Program-made: the position numbers and the translations under genes | Assembly (NCBI GenBank): GCA_947463775.1 | Contig: CANHVD010000004.1 | Span: 1-30,422 of the forward strand | Origin: Planctomycetaceae bacterium | GTDB taxonomy: Bacteria > Planctomycetota > Planctomycetia > Planctomycetales > Planctomycetaceae | Direction: 5' to 3' | Length of the DNA stretch: 30,422 nt | In this document: positions 15,096 through 24,174 of the stretch, one piece after another | Layout of the letters: the number at the start of each line of letters is the position of its first letter | Position numbering within the stretch: position 1 is the first letter of the stretch | The notes under the pieces: generated by a model | The model's input: only the letters and a program-made list of their open reading frames with translations | Told to the model about the DNA's origin: nothing | Databases searched by the model: none

Positions 15096-18000
15096 ATGAG
15101 AAGACCAACGAGCAAAATGCCACTGGCAGCGTTAGCCCTTCTTGCCTTTCTGTTCATGATCTCTCTAAGCGGCTGCGCAGATCAGAAGAAGCAGGCCAGG
15201 GGTCTGGTTCAGTCAGCGCTCAAGCATCGAGAGGCTCAGCGACATGCGGAAGCCATTCAGCTTCTGAACCGGTCAATTGCGCTCGATCCAGGGCTCAGCG
15301 AAGCATGGTATCTGCGCGGCCTCAGTCATGCGGCGTTGCAGCACGAGAAAGACTCGATCGCGGACCTGACGGCTGCTGTCAAACTAAAGCCCGAATGGAA
15401 TGAAGCGTGGCTTGCGCTGGGAGTGGCTCAGGATTCCTCCGGCGAAACAGCATTGGCTGTGAAGTCTTACACAGAGGCGATCCAGCGAGGAATCAAAGCC
15501 TCGGCCGCTTGGTTTGATCGAGCAACCGCTTATGCAAAGCTCGGTGAAACCGAGAAGTCATTAGATGATCTTAAGACCGTTTTGCAGATGGATCCTGATC
15601 ATATCCGCGCCAGAATGATGCATGCTCTGGCCATCGCGGAAACACAGCCTGATGAAGCGATCACAGACCTGACCCATGTCATCGGTATTGATCGGGAAAA
15701 CTCCGAAGCATGGCTGCAGCGCGGTCTCTGCTGGAAAAGAAACGAAGACTCCGATCGAGCACTCGCGGACCTGAATGTGGCCTGTCGATTAACTTCTGCT
15801 GACTATCGTCCATGGCTGGAACGCGGTCGAGTGCTCATGAAACTCGGCCGTGCCGAAGATGCAATCAGCGACCTCTCACGAGCAGTTCAGTACGGCACCA
15901 AAGACGCAAACTGCCCTTACGAGTTAGGGCGAGCCTTTGCGGCGGCAGGCAACGACGCCGGCGCGGAAGCAAATTTTGATCAGGCCTTGATGCTCGATGC
16001 ACATCATTCCGACGCCCTGCTGGCCCGCGCTGGATTGCGAACTCGACGAGGCGACCATGACCGGGCTCTGGCCGATCTGCATCAGATCTCCAGTTCCTCG
16101 ACGAAGCCCGCGGACTCAAAGGCTGGCAACTCCGACGAGCGTGATCCGAAACAATTGCAACGAGTGGCCATCGAGAAAGCTCGTGCTTTCCTTGGTGTTG
16201 GGCAGTCAGAAGAGGCTCTGAAGGAAGTCTCTGCATTGCTGGAGAACGCTCCACAGCACAGAGAGGCGTTGCAGCTTCGAGCAGAGATCTATGCGTCTCA
16301 GGGCAAAGCTGAGGAAGCTCTTGCAGATTACGATTCGTTGATTCTACTTGGCTCTTCGTCAGAACAAACTCTGCTCGCCCGAGCACAACTCCACATCGCC
16401 GCGCAACGCTGGGAAAAAGCGATGTTGGATGTTACAGAAGCTCTCAACAGCCATCCTGACTCACTGGATGGATTACAGATGCGAGCAAAAATCTATGGTC
16501 AACAGTCAGAATTCTCACTGGCGATCACGGACCTGACGGCCGCGTTGCGGTTGAACCCAAATTCCACAGATCTGCTGCGTCAGCGTGCGGAGATGTTTGA
16601 TGAGCTGGGCGAAACGGATGCGGCGACCGCTGACCTGCAGCATCTTGCGGAACTGCAGCCAGGCGACGAAACACTGATTAAGGATCTTGTCGCTCGTCTG
16701 CGAAAGCACCAACAGATTCCGGAAGCGGTCAGTCTACTGGACCGAATTGCAGAGACGTCTCTCTCATCAATGCCTGCGTCACTCGTCTTATTACGAAGCG
16801 AACTGCAGATGGATCAGGGCAACTTTGAGGGAGCTCGGTCTGGTCTGGAAATGCTGGCCGAAGCCGATGCGTCGTCAAAAGCAGCCGCCGTGCTGCGTGC
16901 CAGAATTGCCGCGGCGGAAAAGAACGACGAACGTGTGATCGAGGCTCTGAGTCAGCTCACCGATGAAGATTCAAATACGGAGGTTCGCTGGCTGCGAGCA
17001 ACGGCGATGTCACGTCTCGGAAAAATGAATGAAGCAGAAGCAGAACTGTCTGCGTTGCTGGATGCCGAACCAGAAAACGTCGCCGCGATTCAGGCCCGAG
17101 CCAGTGTCTATGAAGATCTTCGTGACTGGATGAACGCGATTGGTGACGCATCGACTGTACTGGAACTGGACGCAACCAACGCTGAAGCACGCCGTTTACG
17201 CGGAGTAGCTCAGTTTCATCTGGGACGTTATCAGGACGCTATCGATGACCTCGACAGCGATGCTGTTCGTGCGATCGATACAGCTTCATTGCAGTGGATG
17301 AGAAGTCGTTGCTTTGTAGAACTGGATCAGAAGTTCCGAGCCCGCGAAGAACTTAACACTCTGCTTGAAACAGATCCAGCTCATGAACAGGCACGCCTGA
17401 TGCGAGCATCGCTGGCCGAACAGCAGGGAGAATTCGATGTTGCGATTGAAGACATGTCTGTGCTTCTGGCACAACAACCTGAAAACGCTGATCTTCTGAT
17501 TCGCCGAGGTCTGCTGCAGCATCGCGAAGGGCGATACGAGAAAGCGATTGAGGATTTCTCAAAGGTCCTGGAATCTAAACCCGAATCGGCCGAAGCGTTG
17601 TATCGTCGAGGTCTGGCTCGTCACCAATTACAACAGGACGACGATGCGATATATGACCTCGACGAAGCTCTGAAACTCGACGACAAACATGCCGATGCGT
17701 GGTATGTAAAGGGCAATATCAATGCAGGGCAGGGCAAGGCCTCTGAAGCCCTTGAATGCTATCAGCATGCAGTGGATCTCGAACCCGCTCATGCGGCAGC
17801 CTGGTATAATCGTGGCAATCTGCTTTTCAACGAAAATGAAATGGAGAAAGCCGTTGAGTCGTGGACGAAGGCTCTGGAATTTCAGCCAAACCTCTTCCGA
17901 GCGTACAATAATCGCGCGGCGGCTCAGGCCAAACTTGGCAAGTTTGAAGAGGCCATCGCAGACTATGAACGTGCCGTCTCTCTCAGCCCCGGGTTTGCTC

Positions 18001-18323
18001 GGGCATGGGATAACTATGCGTGGCTGCTGGCAACGAATCCTGACCCGGCCATTCGTGATACAACGCGAGCCGTCTTTATGGCGAAGAAAGCTGTCGAGCT
18101 GACTGGCAGCAAAGACTGGTCCTGCCTTAGCACGCTGGCTGCTGCCTACGCCGAAGCCGGTGATATGGATCAGGCTGCTACCTGGGCGCAGAAATCTCAG
18201 GAAGTTGCTCCCGAGGAACAGCGAGATGAAATTGAGCAACTTGTGAAGACATACCAGAGTCGCCGTTTGACCCGCCGCAGCACCTCGACAGCCGTTCGAA
18301 ACGGCTCAAGCCAGAAACAGTAG
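15096..18323 (+). CDS. large TPR-repeat lipoprotein
   Basis: The product has 1075 residues. It begins with a basic start and a hydrophobic stretch ending LSGC (Cys27), a good lipobox, so it is probably membrane-anchored and exported. Nearly all of the rest is tetratricopeptide repeats with a 34-residue period (for example AEAIQLLNRSIALDPG, DALLARAGLRTRRGDHDRAL, EAIADYERAVSLSPGFARAW); there is room for about 28-30. Such solenoids bind other proteins; there is no catalytic domain. The repeats are closest to consensus at the C-terminal end. ATG 15096 is chosen over GTG 15075 because GGGAG lies 6 bases upstream and the signal then starts at once. An ExbD and a small membrane protein lie upstream, but no shared transcript is evident. 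The next gene is convergent, 24 bases away. Confidence 0.93.
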   Translation: MRRPTSKMPLAALALLAFLFMISLSGCADQKKQARGLVQSALKHREAQRHAEAIQLLNRSIALDPGLSEAWYLRGLSHAALQHEKDSIADLTAAVKLKPEWNEAWLALGVAQDSSGETALAVKSYTEAIQRGIKASAAWFDRATAYAKLGETEKSLDDLKTVLQMDPDHIRARMMHALAIAETQPDEAITDLTHVIGIDRENSEAWLQRGLCWKRNEDSDRALADLNVACRLTSADYRPWLERGRVLMKLGRAEDAISDLSRAVQYGTKDANCPYELGRAFAAAGNDAGAEANFDQALMLDAHHSDALLARAGLRTRRGDHDRALADLHQISSSSTKPADSKAGNSDERDPKQLQRVAIEKARAFLGVGQSEEALKEVSALLENAPQHREALQLRAEIYASQGKAEEALADYDSLILLGSSSEQTLLARAQLHIAAQRWEKAMLDVTEALNSHPDSLDGLQMRAKIYGQQSEFSLAITDLTAALRLNPNSTDLLRQRAEMFDELGETDAATADLQHLAELQPGDETLIKDLVARLRKHQQIPEAVSLLDRIAETSLSSMPASLVLLRSELQMDQGNFEGARSGLEMLAEADASSKAAAVLRARIAAAEKNDERVIEALSQLTDEDSNTEVRWLRATAMSRLGKMNEAEAELSALLDAEPENVAAIQARASVYEDLRDWMNAIGDASTVLELDATNAEARRLRGVAQFHLGRYQDAIDDLDSDAVRAIDTASLQWMRSRCFVELDQKFRAREELNTLLETDPAHEQARLMRASLAEQQGEFDVAIEDMSVLLAQQPENADLLIRRGLLQHREGRYEKAIEDFSKVLESKPESAEALYRRGLARHQLQQDDDAIYDLDEALKLDDKHADAWYVKGNINAGQGKASEALECYQHAVDLEPAHAAAWYNRGNLLFNENEMEKAVESWTKALEFQPNLFRAYNNRAAAQAKLGKFEEAIADYERAVSLSPGFARAWDNYAWLLATNPDPAIRDTTRAVFMAKKAVELTGSKDWSCLSTLAAAYAEAGDMDQAATWAQKSQEVAPEEQRDEIEQLVKTYQSRRLTRRSTSTAVRNGSSQKQ

Positions 18324-18347
18324 CCCAACAGCAACAAATGTTTTCTG

Positions 18348-19145
18348 CTACATCGGATAAGGATCGGCGAACGCTGCGAAGGCTCCCAGCCCACCGTCAA
18401 CTTCCAGATCGGTTGCCGTGATAAACGCAGCGTCAGCGCTGGAAAGCCAGAGCACGGCGGCGGCGATTTCCTCAGGCTGGCCAATGCGTCCTAGCGGATG
18501 ACGATTAGCAACCTGAGCTTCTCCGCCCTGTTCGGCCAACGTCGCGCGAACCATCGGTGTATTGATACAGCCCGGGGAGACCGAAACAACTCGGATGCCT
18601 TCCCGAGCATACTCAACGCCCCATTGCCGCGTTTGATGCAGGTTGGCAGCTTTGATCGGGCCATACGCTGGCACCTGCCGAGCCGTTCGATGAGCCTGTC
18701 CACTGGCCATATTCACGATGACCCCACTCTGCTGTTTTCGCATGATTGGAATCGTATGCTTGGCCAGCAATGTGTATCCCGTGAAATTCACAGCGACCAT
18801 GCGATCCCAAAGTTCCTGAGCCATCTCATGCACAGGAACATACGAAGCTTTCGGCTGAATCGCCGCATTGTTTACCAGCACATCAATGGTCCCATGGGAT
18901 TCCACCGCAAAGGCGACCGCGTTGCGACAGTCGTCTTCCTTTGATGTATCGCCGTAGACAAATTCAATACCGTCGGGTAGTTCGGCAGCAGCCTCGTCGT
19001 CGACGTCCATGCAGACAACGCTCGCGCCAGATTTGAGCCAGGCTTCGCAGATCGCTCGCCCAATCCCCATGGCTCCGCCACTGACCAGAATCACTCGGCC
19101 AGTGTTGTCGTAGAGAACTCGTCCGGTCGGTCGTTGAGTGGTCAT
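18348..19145 (-). CDS. SDR-family NAD(P)-dependent oxidoreductase
   Basis: A classical short-chain dehydrogenase of 265 residues. It has a Rossmann start VILVSGGAMGIGRA (the usual TGxxxGxG with Ser for Thr), CMDVDD with Asp47 after the second strand (suggesting NAD over NADP), NNAA at 92-95, and Asn120, Ser148 and YGPIK (Tyr161, Lys165) as the catalytic tetrad. SPGCINTPM and the end VDGGLGAFAAF are typical. Substrate unknown; the fold covers 3-oxoacyl reductases, sugar alcohol and steroid dehydrogenases. The start ATG 19145 has a weak ribosome site. It lies downstream of the ATP-grasp/M32 gene on the same strand with a 147-base gap that holds a perfect hairpin, so cotranscription is possible but unproven. 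Confidence 0.94.
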   Translation of the reverse strand: MTTQRPTGRVLYDNTGRVILVSGGAMGIGRAICEAWLKSGASVVCMDVDDEAAAELPDGIEFVYGDTSKEDDCRNAVAFAVESHGTIDVLVNNAAIQPKASYVPVHEMAQELWDRMVAVNFTGYTLLAKHTIPIMRKQQSGVIVNMASGQAHRTARQVPAYGPIKAANLHQTRQWGVEYAREGIRVVSVSPGCINTPMVRATLAEQGGEAQVANRHPLGRIGQPEEIAAAVLWLSSADAAFITATDLEVDGGLGAFAAFADPYPM

Positions 19146-19198
19146 GATTGCGGGTCTCGGGAAATATGCTGGGTAACGAGGTTGAGCCGTGCATTCAA

Positions 19199-19251
19199 TC
19201 CCGTCGGCGGAGCGACGGGCGTACCGTACACCCGTCGCTCCGCCGACGGGA
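19199..19251. repeat. perfect 21-bp palindromic hairpin
   Basis: TCCCGTCGGCGGAGCGACGGG and its exact reverse complement are separated by an 11-base loop containing GTACCGTAC. There is no T tract on either side, so it is not an ordinary intrinsic terminator. It lies between the ATP-grasp/M32 stop and the SDR start. The CGTC..GCTCCGC..GACG core resembles the palindromes at 29.4-29.9 kb. Confidence 0.85.
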
Positions 19252-19292
19252 CTCTATTTCGTGTACCGCACTCACGATTTGGGTCGACGTAT

Positions 19293-22259
19293 CTATCGCT
19301 GCCGATTGCGTTCGATGTGACGGAAGAAGGCGCTGGCATCCAGACCGGACCCGGTGACTTTACGAAGAATGTCTTCGGCGGCCATGCGATGTCCTGTTTG
19401 ATGGACCTGACTTCTGAGCCAGGCCAGGAGATGCTGAAACTCGCCGCCATCCAGATCACCCGTCATTCCGTGCGACGACTGATAGGCCTCCGTCAACTGA
19501 GCGGCGTACAGACTCCCAATCGTATACGACGGAAAGTAGCCAAACATGCCAGCAGCCCAGTGAGAATCCTGAAGCACTCCCTCACGATCATTCTCAGGCA
19601 CACTTCCCAACAGAGTTCGACAACGTTCGTTCCACGCTGAAGGCAGGTCAGACACGCTGAGATCGCCTGAAATCAGTGCCAACTCCAGTTCGTAACGCAG
19701 CAGGATATGCAGATGATAAGAGACTTCATCGGAGTTCACTCGGACCGACTCGCGACGCACGGCATTCACGACTCGGAAGAATGTTTCACCAGTCAGGCCA
19801 GCGGATGCATCCGGAAAGATGGCTTCGATCGTCGGAAACCACCGATCCCAGAACGCTCGACTTCGCCCCACATGATTTTCCCAAAGCCGTGATTGCGATT
19901 CATGCAATCCCATGCTGGGAGCTTCCCCCAGAAATGAATCGCGGTCTGTTGGCATGAAGCCCTGATCATAAAGCCCATGACCACCTTCATGCAGCGCAGT
20001 CAACACGGCGCTGGGAAGATCGGACTCACGCAGTCGAACGGTTAGACGAACATCGTGAACGCCCATCTGCGATGTGAATGGATGAGTTGATCGATCCATG
20101 CGCCCACGTTCGAAGTCAAAACCGATCGCGGTAAGGATTCGACGGCATAGATCCCACTGGCCGGCTTCGGCAAATACTCTTCCGTCTAAGAGGCTGTGAT
20201 CATTTGCCGTTTCCGCCGACCATTTTTCAACCAGTGGAACAAGCTTCAGTTTCAGATCAGCCAGCACAGGCTCAAGACGCGAACGGCTCATGCCGGGTTC
20301 ATGTTCCTCCAGCATTGCATCATACGGATCACCACCTCGAGACAACGTGACTGCTCGTTCCCTAACCAGAGTCAGCAGCTTCTCAAATGACGGCGCGAAC
20401 AAAGAAAAGTCGGCCTGTGCGTAGGCGTCTTCCCATGCTCCCAGCGAGCGAGATTTTGCCTTTGCGAGATCTCGCACCAGATCTTCCGGAAGCGACAAGG
20501 CCTGACGTCGCAGTCGCCGAATCAACGCCAGTTCTCGCGACCAGCGATCATCGCCTTCTCGCTGCTGAGCAACTTCTTCGACCAGATCGCCCAGACTGTC
20601 GGCCGTCAGCATTGAGTGACGAAGTCCTTCCAGAGTCGCCAACTGCTCGCCACGCTGCACACGTCCCATGGACGGCATCTTGGTTTCTTCGTCCCAGCCC
20701 ATCAGACCGATCGTCTGATCCAGATGCAACAACTCCGAGATCCTCGCCCGAAGTGTCTGTTCGGCACCTTCCGTGCGCACCGGAGTTCGGCGCGGCATTT
20801 TAAGTTCTCGCGGAGGACGAGCGATCAACACAGCCGCCAGCCCGCCATGCTGTGCGACGTTGACAACCTGCTTCTGGGAAACGCGGCAGAGTATCCCCAG
20901 TCCGTTCTCCGTCGAGGCGAATCCCATAACGGAATAAAACGGCTCTTCAAAGACGGTGCCGTTTGGGCCCACAATGGGGAATTCATGCACTGGAAGACGA
21001 GCCACCGACTGCAGCACCCACGACTGTTCCGGATCAGTATAGAATGTCGCCGCGTCATCAATCAGACGATCCCATTCCGCCTGGTCCGTAGCGGCTCCCA
21101 GCGTGACGCCTTTGCCGCCATAGCCGCGATTCGGCTTCATCACCAGACGTTCACGATTCTTCTTCGCAAAGTCCAGCAGGTGTCCTTCCTTACCGTGCGG
21201 AAGCGTTGTGCGGCGATCGCCGATGATTCGAGTCCACAGGACATGGCGCCGAAACAGACGTCGTTCCTCCGCCGTGAATAATCGCGATGCGATGGATTCA
21301 TCCGTCATCAATTCCCAGCAGCTCTTGTGATCGAAATCTCCGACCATCGACGAGACAACGCGGTTCTGCCGAAACAGCAAACGCATGGCTTCCAGAGGCT
21401 TCCCAATCTCCTGTTCCAGAGCCACCAGATCTCGCATTTCGTAGTCGCGATAGGCGACATCGATCTGGACATCTTCGTAGTAAACCTCATCGCCCTCAAC
21501 GCGCAGTTCACGCGGGTCTGCATGAACGATCGTCAGTCCATGCAGCTCCGAGAGATGCTGCCTCAGAATAGACTGTTCATTGGGACCATCCTGAGCATAC
21601 TTCGGCTCCACAAGACACAGGCGACAGCTGTTTCGACCGATGGCGCGTGAATGATCGATCAGCACCTGCAGAAACAATTCTCGCTGATCACGAGGCAATT
21701 CGATGTCCAGTTCAGGATCCTGAGCCAGCAACGTGGGCACGACATCGTGCATGACAAGTTGCTCGGCCAGCGGGGCGTAGTGAATGCCGCCAACGCCGGA
21801 GAGATTAGGCTCAAGAAACAGCAGAGATTCCTGCCAACCTGCGGATGTGAAATCGCAGACCGCATCCAGTCGGCCGTAGATCGGGTTATGTTGCTGATGC
21901 TGAGGAGTCCAGGTATCTCGCAGCCAGTGTTCTTCTTCGGGAGTGATCGCCAGAATCTGGCGAACCTGTTCATCCTTCAAATAGAGATCCGGCAGCCGCT
22001 TCAAGGCCTCAGACAGTTTCAGGCAGACATGATCCACATAACTGAGCTGTTCAGGCATCGCCAGCAGCGGACGCAACATGATGCGAACAGGTTCTTCGAC
22101 ACCATCGCGTTCGTAGCAGACAGCATTCGCCATCGCATCGGTCCGCAGCCGTTCCGAAATGCGAGCCAGCGCACCGTCCCCGACCCGCTGCGCCGCCTTG
22201 CGCACACGATTGTCGAGGGTCGATCCAAACAAACCTACAGATTCGGCAGGACTGAGCAT
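19293..22259 (-). CDS. fusion of circularly permuted ATP-grasp ligase and M32 carboxypeptidase
   Basis: One 988-residue chain with two complete parts. Residues 1-480 are a circularly permuted ATP-grasp domain of the glutathionylspermidine-synthase-like/type 2 group: FLEPNLSGVGGIHYAP (from 148), LVMKPNRGYGGKGVTLG (Lys375, GGKG 381-384) and the closing CRVSQKQVVNVAQHGG (458-473). Such domains form amide or peptide bonds through an acyl phosphate. A basic, Pro-rich linker (481-500) follows. Residues 501-988 are a full-length M32 (carboxypeptidase Taq) metallopeptidase: GWDEETKMP (521-529), HPF (726-728), DVRLT (736-740), zinc site HEGGH (757-761) and HESQSRLWEN (786-795). M32 enzymes trim C-terminal residues. 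There is no signal peptide. ATG 22259 is one base after the htpG stop (TAGCATG); GTG 22274 is an alternative overlapping htpG. Domains confident; combined role unknown. Confidence 0.93.
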   Translation of the reverse strand: MLSPAESVGLFGSTLDNRVRKAAQRVGDGALARISERLRTDAMANAVCYERDGVEEPVRIMLRPLLAMPEQLSYVDHVCLKLSEALKRLPDLYLKDEQVRQILAITPEEEHWLRDTWTPQHQQHNPIYGRLDAVCDFTSAGWQESLLFLEPNLSGVGGIHYAPLAEQLVMHDVVPTLLAQDPELDIELPRDQRELFLQVLIDHSRAIGRNSCRLCLVEPKYAQDGPNEQSILRQHLSELHGLTIVHADPRELRVEGDEVYYEDVQIDVAYRDYEMRDLVALEQEIGKPLEAMRLLFRQNRVVSSMVGDFDHKSCWELMTDESIASRLFTAEERRLFRRHVLWTRIIGDRRTTLPHGKEGHLLDFAKKNRERLVMKPNRGYGGKGVTLGAATDQAEWDRLIDDAATFYTDPEQSWVLQSVARLPVHEFPIVGPNGTVFEEPFYSVMGFASTENGLGILCRVSQKQVVNVAQHGGLAAVLIARPPRELKMPRRTPVRTEGAEQTLRARISELLHLDQTIGLMGWDEETKMPSMGRVQRGEQLATLEGLRHSMLTADSLGDLVEEVAQQREGDDRWSRELALIRRLRRQALSLPEDLVRDLAKAKSRSLGAWEDAYAQADFSLFAPSFEKLLTLVRERAVTLSRGGDPYDAMLEEHEPGMSRSRLEPVLADLKLKLVPLVEKWSAETANDHSLLDGRVFAEAGQWDLCRRILTAIGFDFERGRMDRSTHPFTSQMGVHDVRLTVRLRESDLPSAVLTALHEGGHGLYDQGFMPTDRDSFLGEAPSMGLHESQSRLWENHVGRSRAFWDRWFPTIEAIFPDASAGLTGETFFRVVNAVRRESVRVNSDEVSYHLHILLRYELELALISGDLSVSDLPSAWNERCRTLLGSVPENDREGVLQDSHWAAGMFGYFPSYTIGSLYAAQLTEAYQSSHGMTGDLDGGEFQHLLAWLRSQVHQTGHRMAAEDILRKVTGSGLDASAFFRHIERNRQR

Positions 22260-22260
22260 G

Positions 22261-24174
22261 CTACTTCTTCGCACTCGCCAGTTCGAGCATGAAGCTCTGC
22301 AGGCGGGCGGCCATTTCGTTGCCGTTGGGGGCGAGGCCGGCCATGATCATGGCGTTGGCGTGAAGTTGCTGACCGCAGTCCTGGATGAAACGATAATTGC
22401 TCTCGTTCGATGCCAGTGACGACAGACGCTGGACCAGTTCCGCATTCGGATTCAGCTCCAGAATCATCTTCTGCATTTCAAAGTCCGGCGTATTCATTCG
22501 AAGGACTTTCTGGAGCGTGGTGCTCATGGAACCTTGAGCGTTCACGAGACAGCAGGCCGACTCGGTCAGTCGTTCGGAACGACGAACTTCCTGAACCTGA
22601 TCGCCCAGAGCTTCCTTGATCAAGCTCAAAACGGTATCGAAGTTCTCCGGAACGCTCTGAGCAGCCTTTTCAGCTTCTGCCTTTTCTTCTTCAGACTTAG
22701 AGGCATCCTCAGCCTTCGGTGGCAACTGCAGATCCGCCGAGTCGACAGAAACGATATCTTTCTTGTCGAACTCACGCAGATGCGACAGGATAAACTCGTC
22801 TGCCGGATCTGTCAGAATCAGTACTTCCAGATTTCGTGAGCGGAAGACTTCAAGATTCGGATCACGCAGAACAGCATCCGGATCGGTACCGCAAGCGTAG
22901 TAGATCTGTTCCTGACCTTCCTGCAGGCGGCTGCAGTAGTCGGGCAATGAAATCAGTTCGGTGGTGCCAATCGAATGAGTCGACCCGAATCGCAGCAACT
23001 TGGCCAAACGATCGCGATTGTCAAAGTCCGAGGTGATGCCTTCACGAAGAGTCGAGCCAAACTCCTTATAGAACTTGAAATAAGATTCTTTGTTCTCTTC
23101 GGAGAATGAATCGAGATGATCAAGAACCTTCTTCGTAATGACCTTCTGCATCTTGCGGAAGACGGTGTTGTCCTGCAAAGCTTCGCGAGACACGTTCAGC
23201 GGCAGGTCGGCTGAATCTACGATACCACGCAGGAAACGCAGGTAATCCGGCAGCAGGTCACGGTTGTCGTTCTGAACCAGAATACGCTTGGCACAAAGAT
23301 GCAGACCATGATCTGAACGGCCGAAGCCCATCTTTTCAAGGTTCGCGTCAGGGCAGTACAGAATACTGTAAAACTGAAACGGAGAATCTGCTGAAAGGTG
23401 CAGATGCCACAAAGGTTTCTGGCCGGGATAGTGAGTCAGGTACTCGAAGAAGTTCAGGTACTGCTCTTCAGTGACCGTATTCTTTGGCTCAACCCAAATC
23501 GGCGGCTGGTTATTGATATGCTCCGCTTCAAGATAAATTGAATGCGGCACGAATGTCGAGTACTTTCGCAGGATGTACTTCAGTCGCACCGGCTCGGTGA
23601 ATTCATCAAGCCCGTCCTTCAGATGCAGGCGAATGCTGGTGCCGCGTTCGACGGGTTCGGTCACTTCACTGATGGTGTAGTTGCCGTCGCCGGTTGATTC
23701 CCAGCGCCAGCCGGTTTCTTCGGTGTAGCTGCGAGTCACCACTTCGACACGATCAGCCAGCATAAAGGCCGAATAGAACCCGACACCAAACTGGCCGATA
23801 AGCGACAGATCAGCAGCTTTGTCTTTGTCGCCAGCCTTCTGGGCCTTCTTCAGGAACTCCAGCGAACCACTGCGAGCGATCGTACCAAGATTGTTCACCA
23901 GTTCTTCGCGAGTCATCCCGACACCGTTGTCACGAATATTCAGAACCCGGGATTCTTTGTCGGGATCAATCGTAATCCTCAGATCATCCGCATCCTGCTT
24001 CTGACCACTGGTCAGGCTGACGTAGCGAAACTTGTCCAGCGCATCGGAGGCGTTGGAGACGAGTTCTCGGATTGTGATCTCACGATTCTGATAGAGCGAA
24101 TGAGACAACAATTGCAGAAGCTGGCTGATCTCAGCCTGAAAAGAATACTGTTGCTTCTCAGCTTGAGCGGTCAT
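22261..24174 (-). CDS. htpG: chaperone HtpG (bacterial Hsp90)
   Basis: A 637-residue Hsp90 of normal bacterial length, an ATP-driven cytoplasmic dimer that remodels client proteins. The GHKL ATPase marks are present: REITIRELVSNASDALDK (Glu37, Asn41, Asp45), DNGVGM (from Asp82) and GQFGVGFYSAF (from about 127). The middle domain has LPLNVSREALQ with the catalytic arginine loop, and the C-terminal dimerisation part is complete. A charged stretch, KAEDASKSEEEKAEAEKAA, at about 480-500 separates the middle and C-terminal parts. AAGGAA lies about 6 bases before the ATG. It has an 838-base upstream region shared with a divergent gene; I see no clear heat-shock element. The next gene starts one base after its stop. 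Confidence 0.97.
   Translation of the reverse strand: MTAQAEKQQYSFQAEISQLLQLLSHSLYQNREITIRELVSNASDALDKFRYVSLTSGQKQDADDLRITIDPDKESRVLNIRDNGVGMTREELVNNLGTIARSGSLEFLKKAQKAGDKDKAADLSLIGQFGVGFYSAFMLADRVEVVTRSYTEETGWRWESTGDGNYTISEVTEPVERGTSIRLHLKDGLDEFTEPVRLKYILRKYSTFVPHSIYLEAEHINNQPPIWVEPKNTVTEEQYLNFFEYLTHYPGQKPLWHLHLSADSPFQFYSILYCPDANLEKMGFGRSDHGLHLCAKRILVQNDNRDLLPDYLRFLRGIVDSADLPLNVSREALQDNTVFRKMQKVITKKVLDHLDSFSEENKESYFKFYKEFGSTLREGITSDFDNRDRLAKLLRFGSTHSIGTTELISLPDYCSRLQEGQEQIYYACGTDPDAVLRDPNLEVFRSRNLEVLILTDPADEFILSHLREFDKKDIVSVDSADLQLPPKAEDASKSEEEKAEAEKAAQSVPENFDTVLSLIKEALGDQVQEVRRSERLTESACCLVNAQGSMSTTLQKVLRMNTPDFEMQKMILELNPNAELVQRLSSLASNESNYRFIQDCGQQLHANAMIMAGLAPNGNEMAARLQSFMLELASAKK

Noticed and set aside
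2033..22259. Functional link between speA and the glutathionylspermidine-synthase-like ATP-grasp
   Set aside because: The ATP-grasp group is broad, the genes are about 15 kb apart in different units, and nothing shows that polyamine is the substrate.
20616..22292. Two plus-strand frames of more than 210 codons opposite the ATP-grasp domain
   Set aside because: Shadows of the fusion gene; neither has a ribosome site nor a recognisable domain.
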